Positions 36,101 to 48,222 are shown, counted from the stretch's first letter. The stretch is DNA of 64,000 nt from Halictus rubicundus (GCF_050948215.1 NC_135149.1:15543001-15607000), one strand, 5' to 3'. Notes: generated by a model not told the origin, from the letters alone. Program-made: numbers and translations.

Positions 36101-37469
36101 GGAGCCGTCGGACTCTTCTTCGTGTCGGATCGCGTAATCCCTGCAGGATCATCCCATTGTTGTTAGCCCGCGTGTGGATAGGAGCTTTGTAGTTTCACGA
36201 GCAGAAGCCACGTTGCTGCATCTTTTCCCTACCTTCTATTCCCTGTTTCTACGGTTCCAGCGAAGGGGCATTCTCTCTGCCTCGGTATGTATAAGCTCTT
36301 TCCAACAAATCCACCACCTCGTTTAGACCCGTACCGTGGATTAGCGGGAAAGCCTTCTTCTTGCGTCGCGTAACGCGCCTGACCGCGTTCACGGTGCACG
36401 GTGCATGGTGCACGGTACACGATACGTCTCCGTTTCCTTTTCGTGGCTGTCGTTTACAGTTTGCAAACTCCTCGTCCTCGTCCTCGTCCGCGTCGTCGTG
36501 ACACGACTAAAAGCTCACCGAATTACGCGCTATCGAGACAATTTCCGTTGGCACGCAAGCACCGGGACGTATCGGCGCGCGTTCGGGAAATCCAGTAATC
36601 GTAACGTGTTTCAACTATCCGTGGATTGAGCCAGCCTCGGCGCGGGAAGGTTGAAAGCCGCTGTCAACGTCTCTCAGTGGGCAGCGCTGTCTAGTCTGTT
36701 AACCTCGTTATCAACCACCGGCCATTAGGGGTCCAAGGCGACAAAATGCCGAGTAAAGTGCCATCTTTCTCAAACAATTACGGTCCACGTTGTCGATGCT
36801 CCACCGCACGGTACGCCTTCCTTATACGCTTGCTCGAATTACCAACGCATAGAAATTAACGACTTAAATCGCGCGCGTCAGAGTAACGTTTCCTCCGAGT
36901 AAATGAAATTCGTTTAAAAGAACGCGTCGTTAAAAGCACGAGCGAACAACGTACCGCATAATGATTTAATGTTTTGGAAACCGTCGCGCGATAAAGTGGA
37001 GGAACAGCTGACGGAGAAATAGATGGTCGGAGAATGTGCGATCCCGTTCTCGCTCCTCGATCTTCTCCGAATAAAATCTGCATCTCGTAGATCGTAGATC
37101 GTTAGATCGTAGGACGCTGCGATCGGCCATCGAACGAGAGCCCCCTGTGTCTTCTCCGTGTTCTCGTGAAATCCATGCATGTGTTTATTTTCTGTATTTC
37201 GTTTCATCCGATCGATCGAATGCAACGCGCGCAACGTTCGTACTTGTGTCACGGACGAGTCGAAAGATTCGTTGGTTCGATCGTTGTTTTCGCATTAAAA
37301 AATTGGTAAAGTGGAAGTACAAATCATCGAGCGACTACCGGTTATTTGGAAACGTAGCACCGACCAAAACTGGTGAGAATCGACGAGCTGGCGGGAGAGG
37401 GTGGTTGCAGAGAAATTGGAGGTTGGGGGAACAGCATTTGCAGTAACAAAATGCGAAGCGCTGCACGCG

Positions 37470-37535
37470 TTAATTCCCGTCCATAAAAGCCATCGACAAA
37501 TCAAACCTACGACATGATTCACTGCCGACATAAAT
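37470..37535 (-). other. Three-copy conserved non-coding element, copy 3 (inverted)
   Basis: Read on the minus strand it gives ATTTATGTCGG, CAGTGAATCATGTC, TTTGATTTGTCGATGGC, TTTTATGG and GGGAATTAA. It matches copy 2 best in the first half and copy 1 best in the second half, so it sits closest to the inferred consensus. Confidence 0.7.
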
Positions 37536-38072
37536 ACAACTAGATCAGCGTGTGTACGAGAAACGTGGTATGAGCGATGGGTCGACAGCCGTTTACCCCT
37601 GCCGCCCCTCTTCCGCCCCACCTCTCTTTCTCTCACTCCCTCTCTCGTTCTCTCTGTCTCTCTCCTCCCCTCCCCTCCCGCATATGTATGCGTGTGCGTC
37701 CTGTTCCTCGTATTCCTTCATTGGCACCGCCACCGACACCGCTACCATCAACGCCACCGCCACCGCTACTGCCACTACTACGGTACCGTTATCGCTACCG
37801 CCACCACCACCGCTATCACAGCCTACGCTCTTCTGCCTCTTGCTGTTTCCTCTACTGTTATCCCTCGCTTCGTTTCGTTTACCTTTTCTTTCATCTGGCC
37901 GTTCGCGGAACAATTTTCCGTGTGATTTCAGTATCGAAGGATACGCACAGACGTTCCTCTTTTTCTAAAACTCTCGGCTGTGCTCACGGTTCAGAGTCGA
38001 AGAAACCGGTCCGTAAACGTGAATGTAATTACCGCGAGTTCGAACGTCGCGTCTGTTGACACTATGCCGTCC

Positions 38073-38135
38073 GGTGACACCACGTTGGTGCCCCGTGAAA
38101 ATAATCGGCCAAATGCCGGTGACACCACGTTGGTG
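38073..38135. repeat. Direct repeat of an 18-bp palindrome-bearing unit
   Basis: GGTGACACCACGTTGGTG occurs at 38073-38090 and again perfectly at 38118-38135, a 45-bp period. Each copy contains the inverted repeat CACCA-CGT-TGGTG. Confidence 0.85.
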
Positions 38136-38744
38136 TCGTCGTGCAAAGCTACCGCACAAGCGGTAGTATCGCGATACGATCATATTAGCAATTTTTGTGT
38201 TTTTATAAAGAATTGTGCCCCTTGATAATGGCGAACGGAGAAGACACGTTTCTACAAGATGAAATCTACAAAAAATCTTACATTTATTTACATACATCCC
38301 CGAAATTTCGTGAAAACGGAGGGACAGGATTGGAAACTATTCGGATTAGCAAAGAGACGTTTGATGATCTCCAGAAAACCTCGAGAAACCTCGAGAAAAA
38401 GAGTCGTACCGGCGTCAAACAAAAGAATTCTGATTAGGCGTGCGGACGGCATAGTGTTAATACCGTATCTGTCGAATCCTGTCGTTTAAGGCCCGCGTCG
38501 GGCATCGAGCGTCGAGCGTCGGGTTCGGTTCGCGTAGTCGGTAGCCAATAGCTATTGGCTCGGAGTGGTCGACGGGTCACCACTCCTACCCCTCGCGAAT
38601 AGTTCGGAGGTATAATATGCGGTGTTCACGGTGATTTATGGGTGCGTGATATTTCGATACAATGGCAGTCGCGGTGGAGGCAGCGGCGTCTGCACGGAAA
38701 AGGTAGACGCGCAAAGGGTACGGACAGCAGAGGGTACTGGCGGC

Positions 38745-38783
38745 GGGTACGGGTACGGGTACGGGTACGGGTACGGGTACGGG
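38745..38783. repeat. GGGTAC hexamer repeat
   Basis: Six and a half perfect copies. It yields Gly-Tyr and Arg-Thr shadow frames. Confidence 0.95.
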
Positions 38784-39777
38784 ACGTGCGCGGGGTGGGA
38801 GCGTGAACAGAGAGACCGCGATACACACCGGAAACGGAAAAATGATGGGAGGAGAAGAGCAAGAGAAAGGATGGTTTCGGGCTGAGAAGTTAGCAGTGTG
38901 CGTCGAGCCTGTGAAACGAATGTCCGCGTTTCTTGCGGCACAAACTCTATCACGGTGCTCCATACCCATACACAACGCGGCTCGACTACTTCGAACTGAG
39001 AGTGCGAGCATGAGCACGAGCACGAGTACGAGCACGAGCACAAGCACGAGCGGGTGAGGGAATGGTCGGCGCGGAACCGGAGCGGGCCGAGGGGGATCGG
39101 AGGGGCGAGCGGAACGGTAAAAGAGGGTGCCTGTTCACTTATCTCGCAGCCCGTAAATAATAAAAATATAGACATTACGCGACCGTATATCAAGCGAGCG
39201 TGTTTGGTTCGTTTTACGTTTAAGATAAATTCAGCCACCGCGACGTCGGCGTCGTTCTCTCGACGTTTGCCCGGAGGAACGAATTAGAAGAGAAAACCGA
39301 TGGAAAAACGGCGGGCTGGACGTATTCTTTCCACGAAATACCTTTGCCTCCTTTGCGACCGAGTTCGGTCGAATTCGGCTTCGGCCGCGACAGAACCGGC
39401 GGACAAATCTGCGAAACGAAAGCAACCAGGATTCCCGAGATTACAATCGATCGGACCTCTCGTACCAGTGGGATTCGCGTTGGTTAAGTGGTCAGCGAAT
39501 TTTGAAAATCAAGTTCGACGATGATGGGTACGACGCAAGAAACACCCGGTTCTTCGATTCCCTTTAGCCTCGGTTAGCCTATGGCGGTTGGTTGTTCGAC
39601 GTTCACCCTGGTTGCGTTTACCTACTCTCGAAACGGAGAGGCTGTGTGTGTTCGCGCACCGTTAAAAGACAAGATCGCCGGGACGTGCGCGAGGCAAAGG
39701 CATCGGCACTCCACGGCCGCTTTATAAACTATTCCTGTTGTCTCCTTGGGTATTATTCCGGGTGCTGATTTATAGAT

Positions 39778-39815
39778 GCCATTAATTAACGGCCGCGCCT
39801 TTATTCGGACGAAAG
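39778..39815 (+). other. Paired conserved-looking element, copy A
   Basis: CCATTAATTAAC then GGCCGCGCCTTTATTCGGACG. A similar segment lies at 52690-52730 with CCATTATTATTGATTTC then GGCCGCGCCTCGTTCGGACG. Both also have GCTGATTTAT nearby, upstream here and downstream in copy B. Confidence 0.45.
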
Positions 39816-40225
39816 GGATGGACCTATTGCTCACTGGTTAGACGCCAATTCAGTGCCATTGTTCTTGCGTCGTTTGCACACGTACGTAAGCACGCACACG
39901 AACGCGATCTCGGAAGCAAAGCGTGCGAATACGACGATAATTTTTCGCCGGTGAAATAAAGTCAGGAAAAGCGCGAGTACGGAGAGAAAGCCGTTTGAAG
40001 AGGGCAAGGCAGGAAGAAGGGGAAAGAATAGGGGAAGTTCGAAGTGGGCGGGCTCGCGAACACCGTCAGAAATATTTTTCCACTCGCAAAACAGCTTTTT
40101 CTATCTCTCCTTGCCCTTTTTTATTCGCACGGCCGCCGGTCGCGTCGGGTCGCGCGATTACGATTTCACCGTGTCGCGCGGCGCGGCGTGCCATCTTTGC
40201 CCTCACGAAACGTCTTTGCCACGTA

Positions 40226-40563
40226 CAGTGATTTCTCTACGCATGTCGCCAAGGTCTGCATGATAAACACCGCGGAATTATCCCCACTACCGCGGGGTAT
40301 ACTCCGCGAGGGGCCAATCTCGAGAGAGGCCTCCGACGCCGAGGAATGTAAACATAACATGGCTCGGGTATGAGCGGGTCCTGGACGATACACGACGCTG
40401 GCAAGACCCGTGTTGTTGACATATGGACCGTTTCTTTCGAAAGTGGTGCAAGTCCATTTTTTAAAGAAACAATAACACACAAATTACGTGATATCTAATT
40501 TTTGTAAAAGAATGGACTTACACCACTTTCAAAATAAACGGTCCGTATATCGAGAATTCACTG
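40226..40563 (-). mobile_element. TA-flanked MITE, copy A, split by a nested insertion
   Basis: The ends are CAGTGATTTCTCTA... and ...TATCGAGAATTCACTG with TA on both outer sides (40224-40225 and 40564-40565), typical of Tc1/mariner-type target duplication. The body matches the element at 61853-62063 in opposite orientation at about 85% identity by eye. Without the 122-bp nested insert and its TA, it is about 214 bp. It has no coding capacity. Confidence 0.8.
40424..40545. mobile_element. Nested 122-bp MITE with about 30-bp terminal repeats
   Basis: The left end TGGACCGTTT.TTT.GAAAG continues to GTGGTG.AAGTCCATT; the right end is its reverse complement with few differences. TA flanks both sides (40422-40423, 40546-40547). 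Removing the element and one TA restores the sequence of the undisturbed copy at 61.9 kb, which proves the insertion and its borders. Confidence 0.8.
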
Positions 40564-40765
40564 TATTGTACCACGTTTTTATTAGCTCGCTTCCTTGTCT
40601 GTGTGTTTGTCTGTAAGCAACAAATTTTGCAATTGATTTTAAACTAACTCTTCGATGAGCTAGAGAGTTAAAACTTTAAACATAGCTCAGCACTGGATGA
40701 CAACACGCACACAAGACTAAAAGAGCAGAAAATAATTATATAAATAAATAGAAATTTGTAATGTA

Positions 40766-40971
40766 CCACGTTTCTGAAACGGACTAAAAAGTAAAAGATA
40801 ACTCCCCTGTAGAGTCACATTATACTAGGCAGGTAAGACGTTAGAATTTGTTTACCCTGGTTTTGTATCTAGCGTTTGTAGCCCCTCAGCGTCTTACCTG
40901 CCTAGTAAGCATAATAATCTGACCCTAGAGGGGAATTATTTTTTACGTTTTAGTCCGTCTTAAAAACATAG
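40766..40971. mobile_element. 206-bp MITE with about 80-bp inverted arms
   Basis: The arms share ACGGACTAAAA.GTAAAA, A.TCCCCT.TAG.GTCA.ATTA and ACTAGGCAGGTAAGACG. TA lies on both outer sides (40764-40765 and 40972-40973). The left-edge sequence TGTACCACGTTT also occurs at about 40567-40578, hinting at another copy end or an earlier insertion. Confidence 0.7.
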
Positions 40972-40983
40972 TACAATTAACCC

Positions 40984-41237
40984 TTAACGGACCAATGCCG
41001 CCATATAAATGGCATGGCACTTTTACTTACTGGGTCCAATGCCGCGTATATGGTGGCAAAAATCAAATTTAAATCATCTTGTTGTCCTATTACTCTGAAT
41101 ATACATTAATTTCACTAAAATATAAATATTTTTCTTTCTATACTTAATATAAAAACGTTGTGTCCACAGTTTCTCTTCGTATGAAAAGTAGCTTGGACCT
41201 GGTGGGAAGAAAACTTGAAATACTTCCGGACCGTTAA
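40984..41237. mobile_element. Possible TTAA-flanked element
   Basis: TTAACGGACC at the left and GGACCGTTAA at the right form short terminal repeats with TTAA at each end, as in piggyBac-type MITEs. The inside contains two related blocks, AATGCCGCCATATAAATGGC and AATGCCGCGTATATGG. The repeats are short, so this is tentative. Confidence 0.45.
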
Positions 41238-41488
41238 CCCCTTGCACTACGATTTATTTTACGGTTTCAGTGACTAGAACTCTTTTGTAATTCGTAATTT
41301 CCTAAAAAAAAAAAAGGAAAAAATGTATATCTATTGTATGCCTATATGTTCTTCAATAGCTGTACATTAACAACGCCAAAATAGAATTTTATTTCGGTTT
41401 AAAGGAAATGAATAACATACATATTTAGTAGACTCTGTTCAGAATCTTCATCACGAGTGTGACTCGATATTGTAGGGCAAGGGGTTAA
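41234..41488. mobile_element. TTAA-flanked piggyBac-like MITE
   Basis: TTAACCCCTTGCACTAC at the left is matched by GTAGGGCAAGGGGTTAA at the right, giving 12-13 bp terminal repeats with TTAA targets at 41234-41237 and 41485-41488. TTAA target choice is the hallmark of the piggyBac superfamily. The 247-bp inside is AT-rich and non-coding. Confidence 0.7.
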
Positions 41489-41917
41489 GGGTTAAAATTT
41501 TCTTGTTATTTCAATAATTATCTCACAAATACTTTCTGCGAGTGAAGCTTCGTTGCCGTAGGACCACGAGAAGAAATAGGAATCTGTCGTGAACGTTTCG
41601 TAATGTTCGTGCATCGTTTGACGATTGGTCTCTTCTCGCGGTTCGCTTGCACCGGTCGCTCAGTAATTTTCTTTCTTTCCCTTTCTGGCAATTCTGCGGA
41701 TGTCTCGCGAGTAAGATCGAAGGTAAAACTGTGGAGCAGTGTAGTAGCTGTCGGCGATATCGTTCGAGGTCTCGCTACTCGTCGATCATTTTTCTGTCAA
41801 CGAAACGCGACGCCGCCCATCCGGCGATATAATGATAGCTCTCTGAAATTTTCCACGCGCATTATTCGAGACGTAACACGTGTTCGTTGTAGCGCGTAAT
41901 TCGTCCGGATCGGTGGT

Positions 41918-41966
41918 TGACAGGTGACAGGGCTGACGCGGGTCAGCACGTGACATCTGTCAACTG
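41918..41966. promoter_or_regulatory. Cluster of TGACA and E-box motifs
   Basis: In 49 bp there are TGACAGGTGACAG (41918-41930), CACGTG (41947-41952), the palindrome-like TGACATCTGTCA (41951-41962) and CAACTG (41961-41966). TGACA repeats and TGACA-n2-TGTCA pairs are the kind of site bound by TALE homeodomain proteins (Hth, Achi/Vis, TGIF), and CANNTG by bHLH proteins. Binding here is inference. Confidence 0.4.
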
Positions 41967-44900
41967 TGAATGTTTCGAGCGGTGACGGCCGCCGTGCAGT
42001 GAACGCAGGCTGACGTTGTTATCGAGTCGACACTGCTCGACGACCTAATGAGCTCGGCCGAGAGAGACGACGAAACACGCGGACACGCGCGAGCACACGC
42101 GAACGGAGAGCCGAGGTGGGGTGGACTCGGGTGGGCTCAGGTGGGCTGATGTGGGCTCAGGTGAAGACTCGGTGCTGGACGATCGGATCGGCGGAAGAGG
42201 GAGGATAAGATGGTGGTGGAGGAAGGGGGGCGGGGCGGAGAAAGGAAAGTGGTCAAAACGAAGGAACGTTACGAATCCAAGTGTACATAGTGTCGTGACG
42301 TGGGTCGTACGGTTAACGCGATCTAACAATCGAATACTGCGCGAGTCTCGAGAAAATATCGATGCGATCGAAAGCGTGGACGGTCAACGAAAAAACTGAC
42401 CACGACTCGTCGCGGACTTCCACACGACTGGAAACATGCACGGGGTATGGGGCGTAGTGCGCGGGCATGGGACACGGGGACGTGGGACGTTGTTGACGCT
42501 ACGGAGTGCCAACCCGTGAATAGAGAAAGGGGGAAGGAGAGCTCGAGAAGAGGAAAGTGGCGGGAAAGGGAAGGAAACGAGAGACTCGTTATTTGTCACG
42601 GTAAGCGGCCTTTCTCGCAGTATTATTTCCCGCAAAGTGTTATTAACTGCTCTCATATTTCGCCCCTTTCCACCGCTCGCTTGTTTTTCTTTTTTCCCTT
42701 TCGTTCTGTCGCTGCTCCCTTTTTGTTTTTAATCGTTAATAGCGCCCGTTCGTTTCGGCGCTTAATCGTTGCCGAGCGTTAAGCGTTAAACGTTAGGCGT
42801 TAGGCTTTCAGGCTTTAGACGTTTCTGCCGGCGAAACCGAGAGTACGGAGGAGCGTGTAGTTTGGCGTTGGGATAAAACGGAAAGACGAGCGGATTCCTT
42901 CCGGCTACGGTCGGTCGCGAATCACCGTTGTTGCGCGCGGAATAGTTTAAAGAGCGTCGCAGCTTCGCGTTCGATCGGCGCGCGGCGAAACGATTCTTCC
43001 TAAAGAGCGCGGTATTCGGCTGCGAAGCGGAAATATGACAGAAGGAGACAAATGGGCTCCGCGTTTGGACGGAATTGCTGCGTCTTTCGAAGCGTAGGCA
43101 AAAATCTCGGGCCAACCGAGAGTAGCCGTTTAGTTTGCAGGAGGCATGTGCGTTTACGGCACGGGTTGTCCGGCCCAACGTCATTCCTATCAATGAAAAA
43201 AATGACATCGATAAAAAATGCTTCATGACCGTTATGCGCCGGTGTAGGTGGATAAGGGGTGGTCAACGTAGCGAGCTGAAATCGACATGACCGTTCGGCA
43301 CAAAATTTATTTATTATTTTTGTCGTGCGATTTTGTATCGTGCCCAACTGCGGTGAAATTAAATTATTATTTTGCTGGTATAAATCATCGGCCCGTGGCG
43401 TAGGAGGGGTAAAAGCGAGGGAAGTGACGCAGAGGCAAGGGACGACTGGAAGAGAGCGAGCGAGACGGGAATCGGTTGAAACGGCTGTGCGGGGGACGGC
43501 GAGGCAGCGATGCCAATGGGAAAGAACAGGAACGAAGTTGGTGCGAGCGAGAGAGGGGGAGAGAGAGCGAGAGAAAACGAGGGAGAACGGAGAGGGACGG
43601 ACGGATAAACGGATAGACGGAGAGAGACAGAAAGAGACCACGAGAGAGAGAACATCCGTTCGCTTTAAATCCCCGCAAATGAATATTTATATTTTCCATT
43701 GAATTACTCTTTCGGGGCGGCATAATACGCGTGAAATTGAAATATATTCGATAAATTATTTTATCGAGTAGCGGCACGACTAATCGGTGCTATATTCCAC
43801 GGAAAATCCCGATGCTGCTGGCAGAGTGAAATTTTACAAAGACTCGGTCGCGTTTAATTCTGGTAAACCGGACAAGGATGGCGGTGTCGGGTCGGGTCGA
43901 GTCAGGTCGACTGTTCCAACGTGTGCGATCTCCGCGATCGTTCGTTTCGATCGTTTCTCATCGAGATCCGTAGGAACGATCACGGGGCGCACGGTATCAC
44001 GATGACGGCTAGATTCGAGCGATCGTCCAGTCGGAAGTTTGAACGATCAGCATAATCGCGGCATCGATCGAGTGGCTGTATGCCGACGTGGCGTGGCGTA
44101 GCGGTGTGGCTCGATGTGACGCGACAAGGCAGAGAGAAAGAGAGAGCGAGAGAGCGAGGGGGAAACGGAGAGAGGGAGAGGGAGACGCGACGCTGCGCGG
44201 TGTGGCGAAAACTTGTCCGAGTCTGCCGCTTGCATAAATCGGCGAAACGATCTTGTTTTTCCGCTCGCGGTCACCGGCGATGAATCGAACGCTCGGGAAC
44301 GCGGGGAACAATCGCAGTGCCGTTCGATCGACGTTTATACGCGTAAGAATGATTGCAATTCGTAACTCCGTGTAAAAGCCCATTTCGCGATTTCGTAATT
44401 CGAAATAATTATTGGTGCGCATTGCGACGGCCATTATCGCGGACAAACAGTTTTATATCGTAAACAGACGCCATTAACAAAGAAGAATTGTTCGGTGGTT
44501 TCGATGTGCTCAGCAACAAAAGCACGGTCAGATTACACGTACCGCCGATGTAACTGTCGTAATAACGAACTGCGTGGATTAATTTCGCAACAAGCACTGC
44601 GGTTCGCAAAATCCACAGTTTAATCTGTAGTCACAGTTGCCGCGGTGAGACAATCGCGCGCCCCGATTCGCCCGGTGCCGTCCCTTCTTTACCCCCTCGT
44701 CGTTATCAGTTTCTCTAGTATTTTTCTCGTCACCTATACGTATGTATTTCGCTCTCCCTTTTAACGCGTTCCTCGTTTGTCCGCAAAACGTTTGTACCTA
44801 CTCGTACGCCTCGTGACCTCTACGAGTAGATAAACGAACGGTACGTGTCTACGGTCAAATGTACCCTATAGACGAACCCATGGAATTTACGCGAAAGCTA

Positions 44901-47900
44901 TCGGCGCTCGTAATTAGAGTACATTCGAGCGCGCGCGCGCCCGCGAGAAACTCGGTGAACGAGAGAGAAGAAAGGGCTAATGAAAAGGCGAGGAACGATA
45001 GGGGTGGAGCGCGGAGTAAGGTGAGTTAAGCGTTTAATAAGCTTAATCACGCGACAGATCCGTGAGATACAACTTGCTTCGCCTCGGTAGCTAGGTGGTA
45101 GGTAGCGAGGTGGTAGCGAAGTGGTAGCGAGGTGGCAGCGAGGCAGTAGCCAAGCGGTAGCGGCACCGGCAGCGGCAACGACAACCCTTCCTACGCCTGT
45201 CTCCCGCCCCCCCCCGCCGCCGTTCTCGATGTTTCTCTTGTACGCGTTCCACCCTCGCCACCACTCACCTCCTCTCTACTGTACCATCTGCTGTTACTAT
45301 TTTACCGGCGCGGCGGTTCTACCAATGTACGAGTCTCGCAGCACCCGCCAGCCGTTTCACCGCACGATCCTCCCGATTTAGCCAACCCCTCCGCTAGAAC
45401 CACCAAGACCACCCGGTCCACCCGTTCGAACGTTCTATTAACGGAAAACTGTTTATTATAGGCTATAGGCGAATAACGGATCAGAACCTGAGCGCGGGGC
45501 CCGAGAGTGCTCGGGTATCTTTGTCGGTGATTGCGAGGCAGAGGGACAAAAGTTTCTCGAAATCGGTATTGCTCGAAAGGTTCACGACGATATCGGCGTT
45601 CTTGATAAGCGGAGAAGATGACGAGAGAAAACGGTGAAAACGAAGAGGACGCAGAAGACGGAGGCGGTATGCCGCGTTTCCTTCGCGAACCTTACATTAC
45701 ACGCGCTTTAGCACCCAAAACTGGAGATTTGACATCAGTATTCGGCGATTCCTCGACTCACGGACTCACGGGTACTGGCCGAATAGTTTCGCAACATTGA
45801 TCATTCGACGATAACGTTACCGGTTCCCTGTAACGACGTTACGTCGAACATAGAATAGAATCGTGCCGGAATTCCAGTCGGAATTGCCCGCGAAAGCGAC
45901 AGAGCTTCCTTGAATCGAATGGGCCGCGGATCGATTCGTTTCGCGAACCGAAAACGGAGGATAATTCGAAGAACGCCGAATCGACGAGCGGCTCGCCCTA
46001 ACAAATGGCTCTTTAAAGAGACCACTGGAACGGGTTAAGCCCGACAGCGCGAACGTCGTCGACGTTTGCCGGCGATGCGGAGGTGGAGACGCGTGTGCGT
46101 CCTCGGTTGTCGCCGACACGAAGACCGTTTGACACGTCCGAGGCGAACTTGTCGTCTCGTTTCTTATTCTCCGAGTCCGTGTTGCGCACAGGATGAAACA
46201 CGGTGGTCGGAGAACGGCATTAAGAGAAAGGTGGATGCTTCAAAGGTTTTCCAAAGCTTTCGTTTGGTCGCCGCGCTGCCTGCCGCCGGTGCTACCGTAC
46301 GCGCGATTAGACCGTCAACCGTCGGATAATTAAGGAAGACGGTCCGACGAAAATCCCCTGCTCACGGTTTTCCCTCGGTCTTGCAGCCTCGTCTAGCTCT
46401 CTTCTCGGAATATGCATATTTAACGAGTTACAAACGCTGCGAGCGCGGGTGCGGATGCGGGTGCGGGCACGGGTGCGGGTGTACGGGCGCGAAAGCGCGG
46501 CCGAGGGTGCGAAAGACGTCCTTCTTCCCTCCACGGGTCTCCCGAGAGACGCTCCGCTTAACCGGAAATTACCCAAGTTTCTCACCGGCTACCGGTATGC
46601 GGAGCTCACCGGAAAGGGAGTCAATCTTTCGCTCGACCTCTCTCGGGCAACGCAGCGTGTTACTCGAGACGCGTACGATTGAAATCGACCTGTCTGGATC
46701 GGTGACGTAATCTAGCGGCGTTGTGGTGTTAAAAGCGACTCGCGGTTTCGAGAACCGAGCAGGAGTATCAGTAGTAGCAGTAACATCAACAACAATAAGA
46801 ACGAGAACGACAACAACAGCGACAGAAACGGAACGCGATTGATGGTGCATGGTGGACGATGGCGCGGCGTGGATCGGATCGGATCGGATCGGATCGACTA
46901 CCTCGCGGAGAATCCACGAGTGTCGCGTAACCGTGCATCGGCATGGCCTCGTGGAAGGTGGAAGGTGGAAGGTGGCGAGGGTGGTGAGGGTGGCGGACCG
47001 CGCTCGCACCGGCCGAGCAACATTGATACGGCCGGATCACAGCTACCGGACCAATGTATTTTACTGCCCCGAGGCTTAGCGCTATCGAAGCACGCAGTCA
47101 CCCGCCATCACTCCGTGCACGGGTATGTAGTGACGGTAATAGTCACTATATCATTGGCTCTTGGTAATACCCTGGCTGCTGGCGGTGCTGCTGATGCTTC
47201 CCTTCGCTCTCCCTTCCCTCCCTGTTCCCTCTCCCACCATGCCTTGCCGCCGCGCGTCCCTTCCCACCTAGTTACCCTTCGATCGCCACACACGGCTCAC
47301 GGTTCACGGCTCACGGCTCACCCTTCACCCTTCTCCTCCGCTGCCGCGTAATGTTCGAAATGAAAACGAATGTATTTCGGATAGCGGTAAATACCGAAGC
47401 CGATTCGGTTGCATCGCGCTTAGCGACCCTCGCTCGCCTTTGCCCGACTTCTCTTTGTACTAGATCGCAACGCACCGCACCGCACCGCACCGAATCCCGC
47501 GACGCATCGCGCCGATCGGCGATCGCGAGCATTTGCTTACGTCCTTACCGTAGTCGCGATCTTGCCGAATCAACTCGAATTTAATGTTTGATTAGATATA
47601 GGGGAAATAAAATGGATTCCATGGGACAGATGTTCGACGTTGATCTCCTGGTTGGTCCGGATCTTGATCTTTTCCTCGGCTTCGGCTTTGGCCTTCGGCT
47701 TCGGCTTTGGATTCTGGACCGAGGAGATTGATCCGAGGTAGCATTACTTTTGGTTAGCCTCCGAGCGACGCGCTGTTAGTCTTCATTCCCCTGCGCCTCT
47801 CTCGTAAGTAGCCGCAAACTCCGGCACCTCGCTTGATTGCGTCTAGTTAGAGCCACGCCAGACTCATCGGTTGCCTGCCTCGCGTCCTCTACCACGATTA

Positions 47901-48198
47901 TTTGTCTTCCCGTTTTAAGAGGCCGGAAAGGAACGCGACCGACACGAACAAGAGATTACTCTGCTTTCGGTGATCGGGTGTCGGTGGTAACGGTGGCGAC
48001 GCAAAACGCCGCGACGTGCATGCACACCTTTCCGGAAGGATAGCGTTCTCGTTGGTCGCGAGCAACGAAAAGATTTTAATGGGAATTTTTGTTTTGCGTG
48101 CGAAATGAAAAGAAACGAAACGGAACGGATAGGATAGGAGCCCCGTTTGTCGCGGGGCGGCATGGGCGGTTGAATCGAAAACACCGATCGGAGGAAAG

Positions 48199-48222
48199 CG
48201 ACGCGACGCGACGCGACGCGAT
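48199..48222. repeat. CGACG pentamer repeat (third locus)
   Basis: Four to five units; similar arrays occur at 29765-29788 and 32368-32394. Confidence 0.85.

Larger units (their letters stand above)
30545..37469. other. Gene-free stretch with AT-richer islands
   Basis: No recognised gene is present. Complex AT-richer islands at about 30545-30775, 31120-31200 and 36640-37000 stand out and are candidate regulatory elements. Simple repeats include (GA)n at 31840-31877, CGACG units at 32368-32394, GGTGTC units at 33136-33181, TAGAATAGAATA at 33735-33770 and TCCCACTC units at 35560-35610. A hydrophobic 100-codon plus frame at 35056-35358 has no homology I recognise. Confidence 0.4.
37536..40225. 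other. Gene-free stretch
   Basis: No recognised gene is present. It holds C/T-rich DNA (37600-37680), CCGCTAC/CACCG triplet-like repeats (37725-37815), a 45-bp-period direct repeat (38073-38135), a GGGTAC hexamer array (38745-38783), a GAGCAC hexamer array (39003-39053) and an island at 39715-39830 that resembles one at 52690. Confidence 0.4.

Noticed and set aside
40984..41237. Calling this TTAA element a certain piggyBac MITE
   Set aside because: Terminal repeats are only about six bases beyond TTAA and TTAA is common in AT-rich DNA; kept at low confidence.
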